The position numbers and the translations under genes are program-made. A DNA stretch of 62,000 bases from assembly GCA_012295275.1 (NCBI GenBank), contig CM022677.1, positions 12,656,934-12,718,933 of the forward strand. The letters run 5' to 3'. This DNA is from Chrysomallon squamiferum. Its lineage: Eukaryota; Mollusca; Gastropoda; Neomphalida; Peltospiridae. Under the pieces are notes generated by a model. That model did no database searches, was not told the origin of the DNA, and worked only from the letters and a program-made list of their open reading frames with translations. Below are positions 47,303-59,191 of the stretch, one piece after another (position 1 is the stretch's first letter; each line of letters begins with the position of its first letter).

Positions 47303-50300
47303 ATGCTAAAAACACAGTTTTTTTTATCTCAACATAAATATGGGGGTATAGTTGTATATATAAGAACTTATCTACTAAAACATATAAATATTATGGAATC
47401 ACAGTGTAAATGTATTATGTGGCTGGACACAGAAGGTGGGGTTTTACACACAGATGATACTATTTTAATTGTATTGTACATATTCTACCAGAGAATTCAT
47501 ATTATTCATCATCTGAAGCTTTTGACCAGCTTGAAAATGTAAATTTATTTTGCGTTAATTTTGAAAAGCAGAAGCATTTGTTAATTGTAATACCCCAAAA
47601 ATTACAAAATTCCAAGGAAACAGATGTTGACTCTGAATTTATAAATAATACAGTCTCTGATATAAATGTTATATTTATAACTGTGCCAAAAAAAAAAAAA
47701 AAAAAAAACATTTGAAAAGAAACCACCTATAATAAAGAAACATCCTTACAATAAAGCCTGGTTTAACGCAGCTTGTAAAGCTACAAAACAGGAAGTCAGG
47801 AAAGCCAGAAGAAGATATAAACAATATGGTTGAAGTACACTGAAAGCTGACTTGAAGTATAAACAAACATTAAACAGAGCTGTTAGGGAATACAGAATAT
47901 CTATTAAACAAAAACTGAAAATACTAAAAACTTCAAAATCAAAGAGTACCAGTCAGTTCTGAACAACAAGCAGAGACGGTCAAAAGCCGATGTGTATCAA
48001 CTGATTCTTTATTCCACTTTTTCAAAACTCTTAATAGTAATGTTGATAAAACTTTGCCTGATCATATTACTAGAAGAAATACACACTCAAAGACAAGAAA
48101 CTACTAATGACATTTTGAACAAAACTTTCAGCCAGGGAAAGAACTAGAGCAGTGAATTGACTCCATTGTAATTGATCAGGTTGAGAAGATTTTATTATTA
48201 ATGAATATATTAAGCATACTGCTAATGTTATGTTACCTTTATACGTACCACTGTTTAATGTTATTCTTGACACAGCAATTACACCATCCTATTGGTATAT
48301 AAAAATAAAGGAGCTTGAAATGACCCTGAAAATGATAGACCTATTACATTATTAAGCTGTTGAGGTAAATTATTTACATCTGTACTTAATTCTAGATGAA
48401 ACAAGTATGCAGACCTGATTTTAGAAAAACAAGCTGGATTTCGTAAAAATGACAGACCTTATATTTTCTTTATACTCGCTAATTATTTTAATAAACAAAT
48501 GTGAAAAGAAATCATATTGTGCTTTTATAAATTTTGAGAAAGTGTTTGGTAGTCTCTAGAAAATTGGATTACTGTATAAGTTAATTAGATCTGGCATAAA
48601 TCAAAAATGTTTTAATGTCTTAGTAAATATACTCTCCCAAAAAAGAAATGCAAAATGGTTGATTCCTTAGATAACTATTGTAAACTGACACATTCATGAA
48701 TACACATATACAAACTATGAATATAATGTATAGCTTCTGTTACAGTTGCCAAAAAGCAGGTAACACAAAATAAAGGCTATGATCGTGTTTATTAGCCAAA
48801 ATGGCCCCACATGCAAACCACATTATCTGTGCATGTGCACATGTGGCACATGAAACTTGAATATAAAAATTCAAGGTTTTCGAATACTTCTGTTCATTAT
48901 TTTTGTTCTGACCAGACATCAAACAAATGTCACAACTGAGTGAACCACAACAAAACCATGCCATCGGCCGTTTACAAGCTGGTGAATCTTTCTCGGCCGT
49001 AGCCCAGATGTTCCATGTATCTCCGAGCACGATCTTGAGATTGTGATATCAGTTCCAGCAAGACCAAACAACACGTGACCATCCCAGATCAGGTAGACCA
49101 TGTGTAACTGCTACATAGATGGGAACATCGATGGGAAAGAACCACAATAGCAACCTCTACTGCTTCAACAATACCCGTAAGAAGAGTGGTTTTGACTAAC
49201 AACATCATCGCCTATGGCATCAGTAGTGTCTGACCTCAATTACGATGCAGAACTGTCTGGTTTAGTGACGAGACTCAATTTCTGCTTCGTTGTGCTGATG
49301 GAAAATGAGTTTACAGACGTCGTGGAGAACGTTTTGCTGTAAACTGCATACAGGAAGCTGACAGATTTGGCGGTGGTAGTGTGATGGTGTGGGCAGCAAT
49401 CTCATACACTGGCAGGACCAACCTGGTTCACATCCAAGGCAACTTAATAGCACAGAGATACTGAGCTGAAATTTTGAAACCACGTCACTCCAATTATGAA
49501 TAATGGTAACACTGTATTCCAGCACGACATACAGCCAGAATCACAACAGCATACCTACACAACAATAACATTCAGGTCCTGCCCTGGCCCTCTAAATCTC
49601 CGGATTTAAACCCTATAGAGCTCAGTTGGCATTATTACTACAGACAGAGTGGGCCACCATTCCACAAGGTGTAATTCATAATATCCTTACAGCCATGGGA
49701 AGGAGATGTCAGGCAGTTCTGGACTCCCATGGTGGGCACACAAGGCTTTGATATTACATTGATGTTTATAAGCTTGAACATTAACCTTTTCAATGTAATG
49801 CAATCAATATTAATGAACTGCGAAAGTGTGTGTAAAATGTGAACATTCTGCTGCTTTCTGTTGATAGTTATTCCCAATGACAATAAAATCTACTTTTGCG
49901 TTTCTTTTTTGTATGAAGATACTAAGGCTAAAATTATAGTGAATGGTTTGTTATCTGATTGTTTTGATTGTGAAATTGGTGCCAGGCAAAAAGAAAATCT
50001 CTCACCATTTTAATTTTCTGTTTTTCTAAATGGCTTAGAGGAATTTCTTATAGCTATTAAGGCACAGGGCAATTACAACAATGTTTAGTGAAGAATTTAA
50101 TGTTTATTTAAAGCTTGTTATGCTACTGTATGCTGATGATACAATACTGTTAGCAGAATCACTAGATGCTCTACAACATAATCTTAACTTTTTTTGCCAA
50201 TTACTGCCAACAATGGAGACTTAAAGTTAATATAAATAGAACTAAAATAATGATTTTCAGTAAAAGGAGAAATACTAGTGATTATATATTTATATTTGAT

Positions 50301-50860
50301 GGAGATTATTGATATAACTATAAAAACACTTTACGTGAATTGGTCTATTCACTTACAGTGTAAACTTATATAATAAAGCAATGAAAGCTATGTACAGCCT
50401 AATACCTGAAAGTTGTCAGAATAATCTCTCTAATGACTGTATACCTGATTTATCTGACAAACTAATACAGCCAATTTTATTGTATACTTGTGAAATATGG
50501 GATTTTACAAATATACAACTAATAGAAAGACATTTTAAAATCAATTAAAATTAGAAAACTAGCTTACTTTGCTATCTCAAAAGAACGTGAAAGTCTTATG
50601 TAAATTTAGAACCATGATTAACTTCCTACTGAAACGGGTCTACTATTCTAAGAGAAAACAGAAAATGTCAAATCTGTAATCTTAACACAATTGGAGATGA
50701 ATGTAATGATTCTATGTTATTAGAAAAGATTAATTAAATATATGAGGCAAATATAATTTCATGTAATAATTTGTTTAACAGTAAAAATATATTTGTATTA
50801 AAAAAGCTATATTTGTTAATAAGAACTATATGTGAAAGAGTATGTCATACACCTTAAACT
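47303..50860 (+). pseudogene. LINE ORF2, endonuclease and reverse transcriptase relic
   Basis: The endonuclease end is visible at 47740-47930 (HPYNKAWFNAACKATKQEVR, RKARRRYKQYG). The reverse transcriptase follows from about 48310: DPENDRPITLLSC, KQAGFRKNDRP, and GINQKCFNVLVNI just before the Tc1 insertion; after it, YEDTKAKIIVNGLLSDCFDC and RQKENLSPF. The catalytic YADD box is at 50129-50140 (MLLYADDTILLAESLDALQ). A Cys-rich end (CQICNLNTIGDEC) lies near 50660. Many stops; inactive. Confidence 0.8.
48629..49913 (+). mobile_element. Tc1-like DNA transposon, copy 2, inside the LINE
   Basis: Ends match copy 1: CTCTCCCAAAAAAGAAATGC on the left and TACTTTTGCGTTTCTTTTTTG on the right, between TA-containing flanks. 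The transposase is a pseudogene: GRPR-region and helix-turn-helix pieces at 48925-49190 and catalytic pieces at 49260-49640 in mixed frames. It keeps the about 150 bp lost from copy 1 but lacks about 85 bp that copy 1 keeps after CCCTATAGAGC (junction near 49621). Confidence 0.85.
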
Positions 50861-51231
50861 TCTAAACATGTGCATTTTGATTTTGTTATTATATGTCTGT
50901 AACACATTCTTCTCTGTAGTGTAATCTACAGTTTATGAGAATAAAGTCATTGTCACTGTACAACTGAGTCTCATCTCCTTTAAAAACACACAATATATTT
51001 GTCCTGACTTTTATTTGTAGAATTCTCTGGTTATTAATTATTACTCCTTTTTATATTTATAAATAAATAAATAAATAAAGTAAAAAGAATCATAGAATCA
51101 GAGTGTCATCTGGATATTATTTTTATAATTGCTGAGTCATTTCATGAGTTGTCTTAAATATTTTGCACCAGAATTTTGAGAAAAACTGAAATAAAATGGA
51201 AAGGTTTTCAATGAATAATGTATTTAAATAC

Positions 51232-51362
51232 CTGCTGGACAGCACCAAATACTTCAACTCTACTGGAGACTTGAGCTGCACTTTGCTCCAAAATGTCAAT
51301 CTGAGTTTGTATTTAGAAACAATTTCTTGAATATTTTTATCCTTAACAAGCTGATTTAACTT
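51232..51362 (-). pseudogene. Exon with one frameshift, coiled-coil-like
   Basis: Minus strand: acceptor TATTTTCAG, 131 nt, donor AGCAG|GTATTT. In phase 0 it reads KLNQLVKDKNIQEIVSKY and is open to the end, but a second frame gives the more natural QIDILEQSAAQVSSRVEVFG and AVQQ before the donor, so one indel near 51310 is likely. Charged helix, no family recognised. It may be the last visible exon of the 51.8-54.8 kb gene. Confidence 0.45.
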
Positions 51363-51785
51363 CTGAAAATAAACAGTTTAAATCCGCAGTTTAGTATATT
51401 GGGTTCTTCAGTTCCTATAAATACATGATGAAAGCTCTGAATGCCATTCAGTAAATAATGACATTTCTTTGTTATAAAATGATTTAATAAATTAACATAG
51501 CATGAATCAATATAATTATAGTAAACTAAAAATTGAAATATAAACTTTTTAAATATTTTGTTTTGTATTCTAATGAGATTTAAAGATGAAGTTACCAATT
51601 CATATTATTTACTGAAAGAAAATCTAAAGCTGGACAGATAACAAATGTGTCTAAAATAAACATGAATTTTTTGATTACTACTTTGATTACTCTTAGTACA
51701 AATTTAAGCTAAAAAGAAATAAAACAGTGCTAAAAAGAAATAAAACACACACAGCTGTCACAGTCATCTGTCAAGTGATTTCATT

Positions 51786-52006
51786 TTAATGTTTATCTTT
51801 GCCTGGTTTTAGCACGTTCAAGTTTTTCAAGTTTTTGACTGTTTGGATTGGTGATCTGGTGTAAGACTCCAAGTTGATCAGATTTGTTGATGTGGTCGGC
51901 TTCAATATCCACGGCATGTCCAGGTCACCAAAACTGAGCTGTTCATCAGCAGAACTTTCACACAACTGAGTCGATGCTGACGTTGGACAAGAGACTGGAC
52001 AACTCA
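51786..52006 (-). pseudogene. Terminal exon candidate, frameshifted
   Basis: Minus strand: acceptor TTTGACCAG at 52006. The phase carried from the exon at 52656 gives ELSSLLSNVSIDSVV and a TGA. The overlapping frame is open much longer (ESSADEQLSFGDLDMPWILK, TNLINLESYTRSPIQ) to a TAA at 51788-51786. One indel near 51960 would join them. Confidence 0.4.
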
Positions 52007-52069
52007 CTGGTCAAAGTGTGATTGGTGGGTGAAAATAAATAAATAAATAAAATACTGTATAAAATATAA

Positions 52070-52620
52070 ATAAAATATTGCTACTACTACATTTACTGAA
52101 ACACTACTATTTTATTATCATCATTACTATTATTCCTTATTCAACTAGGGTTATTGTTATTGAAATAATACTCCTATTACTAAAATTACTATCCATTAAT
52201 AATATTTTTTTACTCTCTTCACTGTTATTCCTGTGCCTGTATTTCCTAATATTATTATAATTACTACAACAATAACAATGACTACTGTTACTACTACTAT
52301 CATTGATGTTACACTACTTCTTGTTACATTTATCATAACAATTTCTCTAGAAATAACTATTATTAGTACTGTTACTACTACTACTACCACCACTACAACC
52401 AGTAATTAGACAGCAACCAGTTTTTTTTAATCACCATGAGCTCACAAGATTACTATTACAAAGCTACTGAGATAGCATCATCAGCTAAAACATCATCAAG
52501 ATCAATTTTGCAACATTACTACAACAAGTAGTTTATTATTAATGCTATAAGTACTAATGGTGTAACATCTACATTACTACAACAATGACAATGACTAATA
52601 ACAACAACCTCTATAAATGC
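52070..52620. repeat. ACT/ATT trinucleotide-rich DNA
   Basis: Imperfect TAC, ACT and ATT triplet runs. Ile/Leu/Val-rich frames on both strands are repeat translations. Confidence 0.75.
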
Positions 52621-52655
52621 GCCTGTTCTGCCATATTCTCTGATAACATTTCTAC

Positions 52656-52685
52656 CCTGTGGTGATCTTCTGTTCAGAGCAGTTT
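52656..52685 (-). CDS. Microexon candidate, 30 bp
   Basis: Minus strand: acceptor TTTTTCAG, one base, NCSEQKITT, two bases, donor ACAGG|GTAGAA. Both phases fit the neighbouring exon candidates at 52803 and 52006. Very short. Confidence 0.35.
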
Positions 52686-52730
52686 CTGAAAAACAAGTCT
52701 TTTATTTATTTACCTTTGTAGTTATATCTG

Positions 52731-52731
52731 T

Positions 52732-52769
<38 letters not shown>
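52731..52769 (+). repeat. (TG)n(GA)n microsatellite
   Basis: About 25 bp TG followed by about 13 bp GA. Confidence 0.9.
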
Positions 52770-52802
52770 TTTAGAATAATGAGATATATATAAGAAATTC
52801 AC

Positions 52803-52853
52803 CTGTTCAGGTTTTCTTTTACAGTGGCAGCAGAACAAACTTTATCCTCAGTG
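52803..52853 (-). CDS. Small exon candidate
   Basis: Minus strand: acceptor ATGTCCAG, one base, 16 codons (TEDKVCSAATVKENLN), two bases, donor ACAG|GTGAAT. Only one frame is open. Confidence 0.45.
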
Positions 52854-53151
52854 CTGGACATACAAATAAATAATTAATTGTTAGAAATAAATAACTAATG
52901 TTTCTGTTATTATTAAAATTTAAATTGTAATGGTACCAGTTACTTGATTATTCAGACACAAAGGGGTGTGGGATATTTTTGATGTCCTTTGTATAATCAT
53001 TATAATGATAATGATGATAAGGGCAAAAATTTCAATAATTAACTAAACAATACCAAATAAATGATTACTATATGCTATTTTACCCTCAGTAAAGAGTTGT
53101 TACGATAAAACTTACACATACACACACGTAAAAACTAATAAAAGAACATAC

Positions 53152-53853
53152 CCTGACACTGTTGAGAGGTTTCTGAAAACATTCTAACACAGGCCTGACA
53201 GATCACTTGACACCAGACTGTTGATTCATATTATCATTAGTCTCTTGTATCCCTTCTCTGGAAAATGGACTGGATTTTTGTGATGATGAAGAAGGGGACA
53301 GGGACATGGATGCATTCATCACACTCTGAATTAGGTTCAGGACTAGCCTGGTCCTTCAAACGGTCAATATGGAGAGACATCACTCTCATGAATGTTGCCT
53401 TACCAAGTCTCATCTTGTTCTGCTGCAGCTACAGCCTCTGTTTTCTTTATCTTCTCATCCAGCTTCATTCTCAGAGCAGCAAGCTCAGACGTCACCTGCT
53501 GCTCAACTTCCTGGCTGTTGTATTTGCCACAGTCATGCAGAGCCATCGCTGTCATCTGCCAAATGGTTTTGTTTGGCAGCGTAGCAGATGAAGTGTTTTT
53601 ACCAGCATCAGCTTGTTTTCACAGAACTGCAGACTTCAGTGGTGCTCCGCCCTTTCCTTCTTGTTCCTGTCTATGCTGAATATAAACCATCGATACATCC
53701 ATATTACAGTATTCCAGCAGCACTTGCACTCTACACAGTGGTTCTGGTCAATGATTGTGTAGCTGGATGAGAAATTTATAAAATGTTTCATTTGCATCTG
53801 ATTTGTCATAGAAAAATTCTTTAAATTCATTTGGAACATTTTCTCCAGATGTC
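53152..53853 (-). pseudogene. Large decayed exon, 702 bp
   Basis: Minus strand: acceptor TTTTCCAG at 53853 joins in phase to the start exon. It reads TSGENVPNEFKEFFYDKSDA, NETFYKFLIQLHNH, TGA, PEPLCRVQVLLEYCNMDVSM, a Gln/Gly linker, SAVL, TGA, KQADAGKNTSS, then WQMTAMALHDCGKYNSQEVE and a coiled coil (LAALRMKLDEKIKKTEAVAA). Then frames change: FMRVMSLHIDRLKDQASPEP, then SPSSSSQKSSPFSREGIQET, another TGA, and a GTCAGG|GTATGT donor. At least three stops and two frameshifts. Family not recognised. Confidence 0.55.
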
Positions 53854-54199
53854 CTGGAAAACATCCCAAATAAACAAATATTAGTAATAATAAGATAAAA
53901 GATAATTGTATTAATATTTTACAGTGTCTACATATGAAATAACCTGGTCATATTTTTCTTAAATTTATCTTTATTTGTTTTTATTGTTAACAGAGCTATA
54001 CAGTTATTTAGCTTAAATAATGAAAGCATTTATGACTCCACCCATTATAACCTTTAATATGTTTAAAAAATAAATTAAATATGCTGAATAATGTATTGAG
54101 CATGAATTTAACATGAATATAAAAAAAATCCGAAAAAAACTGAGATAACAACATGTGAAACAAAATTAGCATATTTTTTAAAAATATTTGTATTAGTTT

Positions 54200-54265
54200 T
54201 TTTCAAAACAACAACAACAACAACAATCATAATAATAATAATAAATAAATAAATAAATAAATAAA
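54200..54265. repeat. AAC, AAT and AAAT runs
   Basis: Short consecutive tri- and tetranucleotide runs in the intron of the decayed gene. Confidence 0.8.
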
Positions 54266-54618
54266 TCCTTTGACAGTCGACACATAGTTGTCGTGTGATG
54301 TGTGCTCCACAAGTCAATTTATTTTAAAACAAATTTAATTACTGGGCACACAAGATTTGTCCCCGATACAGTGATTGGTAAAACAAAATTAAAGACTAAA
54401 CATGATTTCTTATTTATATGACGTTGTTTATGCTGTTCACATTAGTACAACCACTGGTGAATTTTATTATTAATCGAGTGTCGTTATTTTCAACAACAAA
54501 AAAAAATGAAAATAAATAAATAAATAAATATTATTCCAAAATATGACTTTTAAATTATACTTAAATAAAACGAAAACTATCCAAACACATTAACAACTAT
54601 AATAATAAATAGTAATAC

Positions 54619-54756
54619 CTGTCTCCTTCACAAAATGAAATACATTGAGCAACTTTTTTGTTGCATGATAATGCGATTATCCCAATTCTGTAGACTATTC
54701 TTCGAACATCCAACAGGAAACTAAATCCGCTAAGACCGAAATCATCCCGCATTTTT
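54619..54756 (-). CDS. First coding exon of the 51.2-54.8 kb gene
   Basis: Minus strand: acceptor TTATTTGCAG, then AAAAATGCGG with the ATG at 54752-54750, 44 open codons plus two bases, donor GACAG|GTATTA. It starts MRDDFGLSGFSFLLDVRRIV, then YRIGIIALSCNKKVAQCISF. No stop in this exon. The two leftover bases plus the first base of the next exon give Arg, so the join is in frame. This start was chosen because it is the first ATG after a good acceptor. Function unknown. Confidence 0.55.
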
Positions 54757-55120
54757 CTGCAAATAAGATACTAAAAAAAAAATAATCAAAAAATTATTAA
54801 ATTAATGTTCAAAACAAATAAAATAAAAAATTATAAATCGATGTGGTTTTTCTTTTATTTATTTATTTATTTATATTTTTTTATTATTAGCCAATCGTTC
54901 ACCGTAAACTTCAAATAAACGGTGTTGTTATTTTTTTTAACCTACTTTTTCTTTCTTCTTATAATTATGTTAATGCACCAAATAAAACTACAAAGCTTAC
55001 AACTTACACTAGAATAAGTTGCTTATTATTGTCCAGGAATTTACCAATACATCTTAAAACATCTGCTCTGAAAAAAAAAAAAAAAAAAAAAAAAACTCTT
55101 TTCCCTTTCATATGGAAATT
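54757..55120. other. AT-rich DNA, poly-A at 55070
   Basis: Contains a 22-base A run at about 55072-55094 and TTTA repeats near 54855. No exon. Confidence 0.6.
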
Positions 55121-55124
55121 CGTG

Positions 55125-55860
55125 TCCACATCCTACGTTAAAAACTATCATTACTCTTTCTATTAATGAGGCCGTCATTGCCGTAGTTCCAGTATTGTTC
55201 TTAACGTCTTGGTGTACATCTCGTTATTCTTTTTCGGTTTTTATTCGCTGTTCTCTTATTTTGTGGCCGTGCGCCTGTATTTCTATTAAGGTCGCCGTCG
55301 CTACCGTCGTAACGGCATTGTTTTAATTTTTATGATCTATTATTGATACTTTTTTAGTGTTCAAATCTTATACTAAAATGTATTATTACCATTTCTATCA
55401 ATATCACCATCGTCGCCGTCGTAACGGCGTTGTTTCTAGCGTTCGTAGAGGTCTCATTATTCTTTGGCTTTTTTATGAATCATTCCTCATACTTTCTGAG
55501 CGAGCGAATCACCCATTGAAATATGTTATTGTGATTTCTACTAATGTCGCCGTCGTTCACATGGTACGAACGCCGTTCCTAAAGTTATTGGTGTATTCCT
55601 CGTCATTTCTTTTAGCTTTTTTATTCGCAGTTATTTATATTTTCTGACCCGGCCCGTCCTATATTAAAATATATTATTATTACGTTTATTAATGTCGTCG
55701 TCATTACCGTCGTAACGGCGTTACTTCACCCTATTAGTTTGTCTTTTATTAAGTATTGCAATTAGTGTCCACATCCTACATAAAAAAATATCATTAATAT
55801 TTCTATTAATGAGGCCGTCATTGCCGTAGTTCCAGTATTGTTCTTAACGTCTTGATGTAC
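55125..55860 (+). repeat. CpG-rich tandem repeat, plus orientation
   Basis: Several diverged units of about 150 bp with the core GTCGCCGTCG.TACCGTCGTAACGGCGTTG, set in AT-rich spacers with TATTATTA and TTATTCTTT.GGCTTTTTTAT. A nearly identical block of about 100 bp starts at 55128 and again at 55770 (GAGGCCGTCATTGCCGTAGT). Frames here, including 55357-55647, are repeat translations. Confidence 0.8.
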
Positions 55861-56942
55861 ACCTGATTACTGCGTGGATGGGGAAATGGATCATTGAAAA
55901 GAAGTTGCTGCAAGGTAAGATTTATGTTCAGCAGACACAGAGACACACACAGATACTTGACTCAGCGTTATGAAAACAGCACTTGCAGTTTTAACGCAGC
56001 CATCACTATCTGTATTAGACGTCATTAGTTTCTCAACAGAGGTGTAGCTGTAATATTAACACACTGTTTTAGAAAATACAGCGTATGTTGTTTTTTAATG
56101 TAATGTGATAATTTTACTAATTCTAAATCGCGAACTAAAAAGGTGTAATTTTACTGTACGTCGAACACTACATAAAATATTGATAATCACAGATAATCTA
56201 TTAGATATTAATGACAATCATAAATGATAATTTTACATGGCATAATGAAAATAAGCGGCTTAATTACGTGTAAAAAGAAAAAGGAGAATCAAATGCTGGT
56301 TGAGCGGTGCTTTTTACTGTTAAGTATGTTGAGAAATGTTAATGTCAGATTTTGTTAATATCGTACAGGTTACATTTAAACATCTCTGAGTTAATTCCCT
56401 GGAATCACGACAGTTTATAGTGATTAGCTGAGAACAAACAAGGTTAACATGTTGTTTTATTATGATAATTGAAATTTTGTTTTTTCATTACATTCAAGGT
56501 GTACATCAGCGCAAGTTGTATAGTGTAATATACTTTAGATTTCATATTATACCTGAAGTTCTCTTATTACATTAGATATTAGTATAACCGCTCAACCAGT
56601 AATAATCTACATAACAAGCATTGTATTTGTCAATATCGCGCCTTCTCGCTTCTTTATTATTATTATTTTATTTTATTTTTTTCTGTAATAACGGAAGGTT
56701 AATTTTAGGTTAATCATCTAATTTCATGTAGAGAGAGATGTAAATATGTCGCGGAATCTCATGTTACTATGGTGATACAAATAAAATATCACATATTGTC
56801 AGTAACATCAATACAATCTTCATCTAGCATATCACGCTTTTCGGTATAGTCCTGTTTCTGTTAATAATAAAATAACTTAATATGAAAGACCATCATTTTT
56901 CAGTATACAACGAGAAGGACATTAACTTTTTGGAAAAACAAA

Positions 56943-56943
<1 letters not shown>
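55861..56943. other. Single-copy-looking DNA between the inverted repeats
   Basis: Near 55875 a short frame MGKWIIEKKLLQ precedes a strong CAAG|GTAAGA donor on the plus strand, which could be a small first exon. Otherwise nothing is supported. Confidence 0.35.

Positions 56944-56990
<47 letters not shown>
56944..56990 (+). repeat. (TG)n microsatellite
   Basis: Forty-seven bases of pure TG. Confidence 0.95.
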
Positions 56991-56992
<2 letters not shown>

Positions 56993-57329
56993 CAATGTAC
57001 TGTGTTGTATAGCTAATAACATTACCGAAGGAATCCTATTTTTCATTGAAAATGTGCACGGCATATTAAGAATTAAATTTTAATAACGTGAATAAAATTT
57101 TAATGTTAATATTTCGTCTAAAGAACATATTCGTATTTAGATGTGAAGCGAACATATTACGCTTCTGTTTTACGTTAATTTCACAAAATCATTCATAACG
57201 TTAATGTCATTTACAATAAAATATTTCATTTTTCTAAGAAAGAGAATTCTTTTTTTTTATTTTGTAGTATTTAACTCTACGAAAGTAAGAATAACAGTTA
57301 CTGATAAAGACAACATAACTAGGAGTACA

Positions 57330-57920
57330 ACGTAGGCACGACTTCAATGATGGCGACGTTAATAATAATAATAATAATAATAATAAAGCGCGAAGAACAA
57401 CAGCTGCGGTGACGTTAATAGTAACAATAATAATGTATTTTAACAAAGTTATTAACATGCGCAACAGGATAAAGAGAAGTAAACCAAAAACGTTAAGAAC
57501 AATGCAGCCACGACGGCAATGATACCGTCATTAACAGAAAAAAAAGTAATAGTACTGGTAATAATAATATATTGTAATACAGGAAGCGCACATAAAAAAA
57601 TATAATAATAGTTAATGAAAAGCACAATAATTAAACTACACAACGCAGGTACGACGTCCACATGAATACAAATAGCAACAATATATTTTTAAATAGGATC
57701 TACACACTAAGAAATTTAGGACAGCGATTAATAAAAATCCTCAAAAGAATAATGACAAAGACATAAATATCGTGCAGGACAACGCAGACAACAGTAATAG
57801 TAATAATAATACTATTTTTCATATAGGGTGCGCACAGTACAATAGTTTATAAAAATCGAAACAACACGCAGCATCAGAATTTGTAACAATGACAACGGTA
57901 TCGAGAGTATGCAATAACGT
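57330..57920 (-). repeat. CpG-rich tandem repeat, minus orientation
   Basis: The reverse complement shows the same motifs as 55125-55860: for example, minus 57535-57490 reads CTGTTAATGACGG and ATTGCCGTCGTGGC, then ATTGTTCTTAACGT, matching TTAATGAGGCCGTCATTGCC and ATTGTTCTTAACGT of the plus-strand copy. More diverged than that copy. The signal-peptide-like frame at 57819-58073 lies partly in it and is not credited. Confidence 0.65.
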
Positions 57921-58077
57921 CACAGCTAAACGAACAGGTTGTTGTTCACTTTCACCAGCTACTGAAACCAGACATATCAATAGCAAACAGGGGAGCATTG
58001 TCAGGATATACTTACATCGAATGATCAATCTCATGTGGTAATAGCATAAACTGAACTCAGGCAACAACAACAACGTG

Positions 58078-58294
58078 TCAGAATGACATCCCCTCTAAAA
58101 CTGGTTGTGTGCAAAGTCCCCTGATGTAGACAGAACCGTTGTGCTTGTCCATCAAAACCATGCCACATTGGTCAAGTTGGTCTGACTTCACATCTATAAC
58201 TCCATGTTCAGTAACATGTGGTCCCAATGGTTCAAGGACTCTGACTAGAAGAAGAGTATGTAACAATGAGGTACTGGAGGTTGTGGTCCTCAGT
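58078..58294 (-). CDS. Terminal exon candidate, 71 residues
   Basis: Minus strand: acceptor TTCTAATTCAG, one base, 71 open codons and TGA. It reads LLHTLLLVRVLEPLGPHVTE, then VKSDQLDQCGMVLMDKHNGS and ends TQPVLEGMSF. An open frame of this length behind a good acceptor is unlikely by chance but not decisive. No family recognised and no upstream exon found. The next 250 bp upstream is less AT-rich and may be a transposon relic. Confidence 0.4.
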
Positions 58295-58930
58295 CTGAAT
58301 TAGAAAAAAATAAAACAAAACCATATTCTTGAGAATAAGAAAGGCTGATGAATCTCCACAGATACAAACAGAGCCTCGATCATGTCGTGTTAAATATGGG
58401 CATCATGGACTGATTATAAATAGATTGGTCTTTGTTCAGTGACACGTGGAGGCAGTGGGCAGATGTGGAACCAAATCACCAGTAATAACAGAATTGCCAA
58501 GTCTTGTTCAGCTAATGTTCCTTGTCCTTCATAAATTATTATAGTTCAATTTTTTATTCTTTTTCTTCACAACTCGTGCAGTTGTATGCAAGGTAAGTAA
58601 ATGTGTCTTTATATTGACTGAATTTTTAAATATCTGAATAATTAAATGCGAATTTTAACTGATAGAAAATAAATAGGCATTTCTTTTCATTTGATTAACT
58701 GATCATAATGACTACAAGATGTTGTTCCAGAACAAACCACAATACACAAACAAAAACACACACATACCCACACAGTTTATCATTCTGTAAAAGATAAGCA
58801 CGTTTTGGAAAAAGATGACTTTTCTCATTAAATACCATAATGTGGATACGTTACTCTGCTAAAACTCCTGTGTGATTGTGTTATTTGATGTTATGTTTTT
58901 AAATTGATTTAATCAAACATTTGTGTCTAT

Positions 58931-59191
58931 TTATTTGTTTGAATTAAAGTTTTTCACTGTTGCTATCAAGCTGTTTTTAAGTGTAAATTCAATTTTTAAT
59001 TCATTGAATGTGTCATGTAGCTTTAGGTGTTTACTTGCAGAATTTGGACAGAGAACTAAGTAATGTTTCATGGTTTCAGAAATTCCATAGCTACACTTTG
59101 GTGTTGTGTTTATTTTGTGTTTGAATTTGATTGTGTTTAGATGTGTGGAGTAGTTGATTCTGAGTTTGGTAAGGTTGTTATATAGTTTCTT
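58931..59191 (-). pseudogene. LINE ORF2 C-terminus relic
   Basis: Minus strand: 86 open codons and TAA without an ATG. KKLYNNLTKLRINYSTHLNT is followed by a TPKCSYG...E...HYLVLCP arrangement (KHYLVLCPNSASKHLKLHD), the C-x-x-C/H-x4-C type region at the end of many jockey/CR1-like reverse transcriptase proteins. The second Cys of the first pair is Gly. A separate LINE from that at 46-51 kb. Confidence 0.65.

Larger units (their letters stand above)
46260..50965 (+). mobile_element. LINE (non-LTR retrotransposon), broken by Tc1
   Basis: ORF1 with coiled coil and an RNA-binding-like domain, then an endonuclease/reverse transcriptase ORF2 and a 3' end with GAATAAAGTCATTG. Position 48629-49913 is a later Tc1-like insertion inside the reverse transcriptase. 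Both ORFs have many stops and indels. The element fits the jockey/CR1-like group, not resolved further. Confidence 0.85.

Noticed and set aside
53265-53679. Three overlapping plus-strand ORFs
   Set aside because: Shadows of the decayed minus-strand exon 53152-53853.
55357-55647. Plus-strand ORF of 96 residues
   Set aside because: Entirely within the CpG-rich tandem repeat.
57819-58073. Minus-strand ORF with a signal-peptide-like start
   Set aside because: Overlaps the inverted repeat copy and has no splice or homology support.
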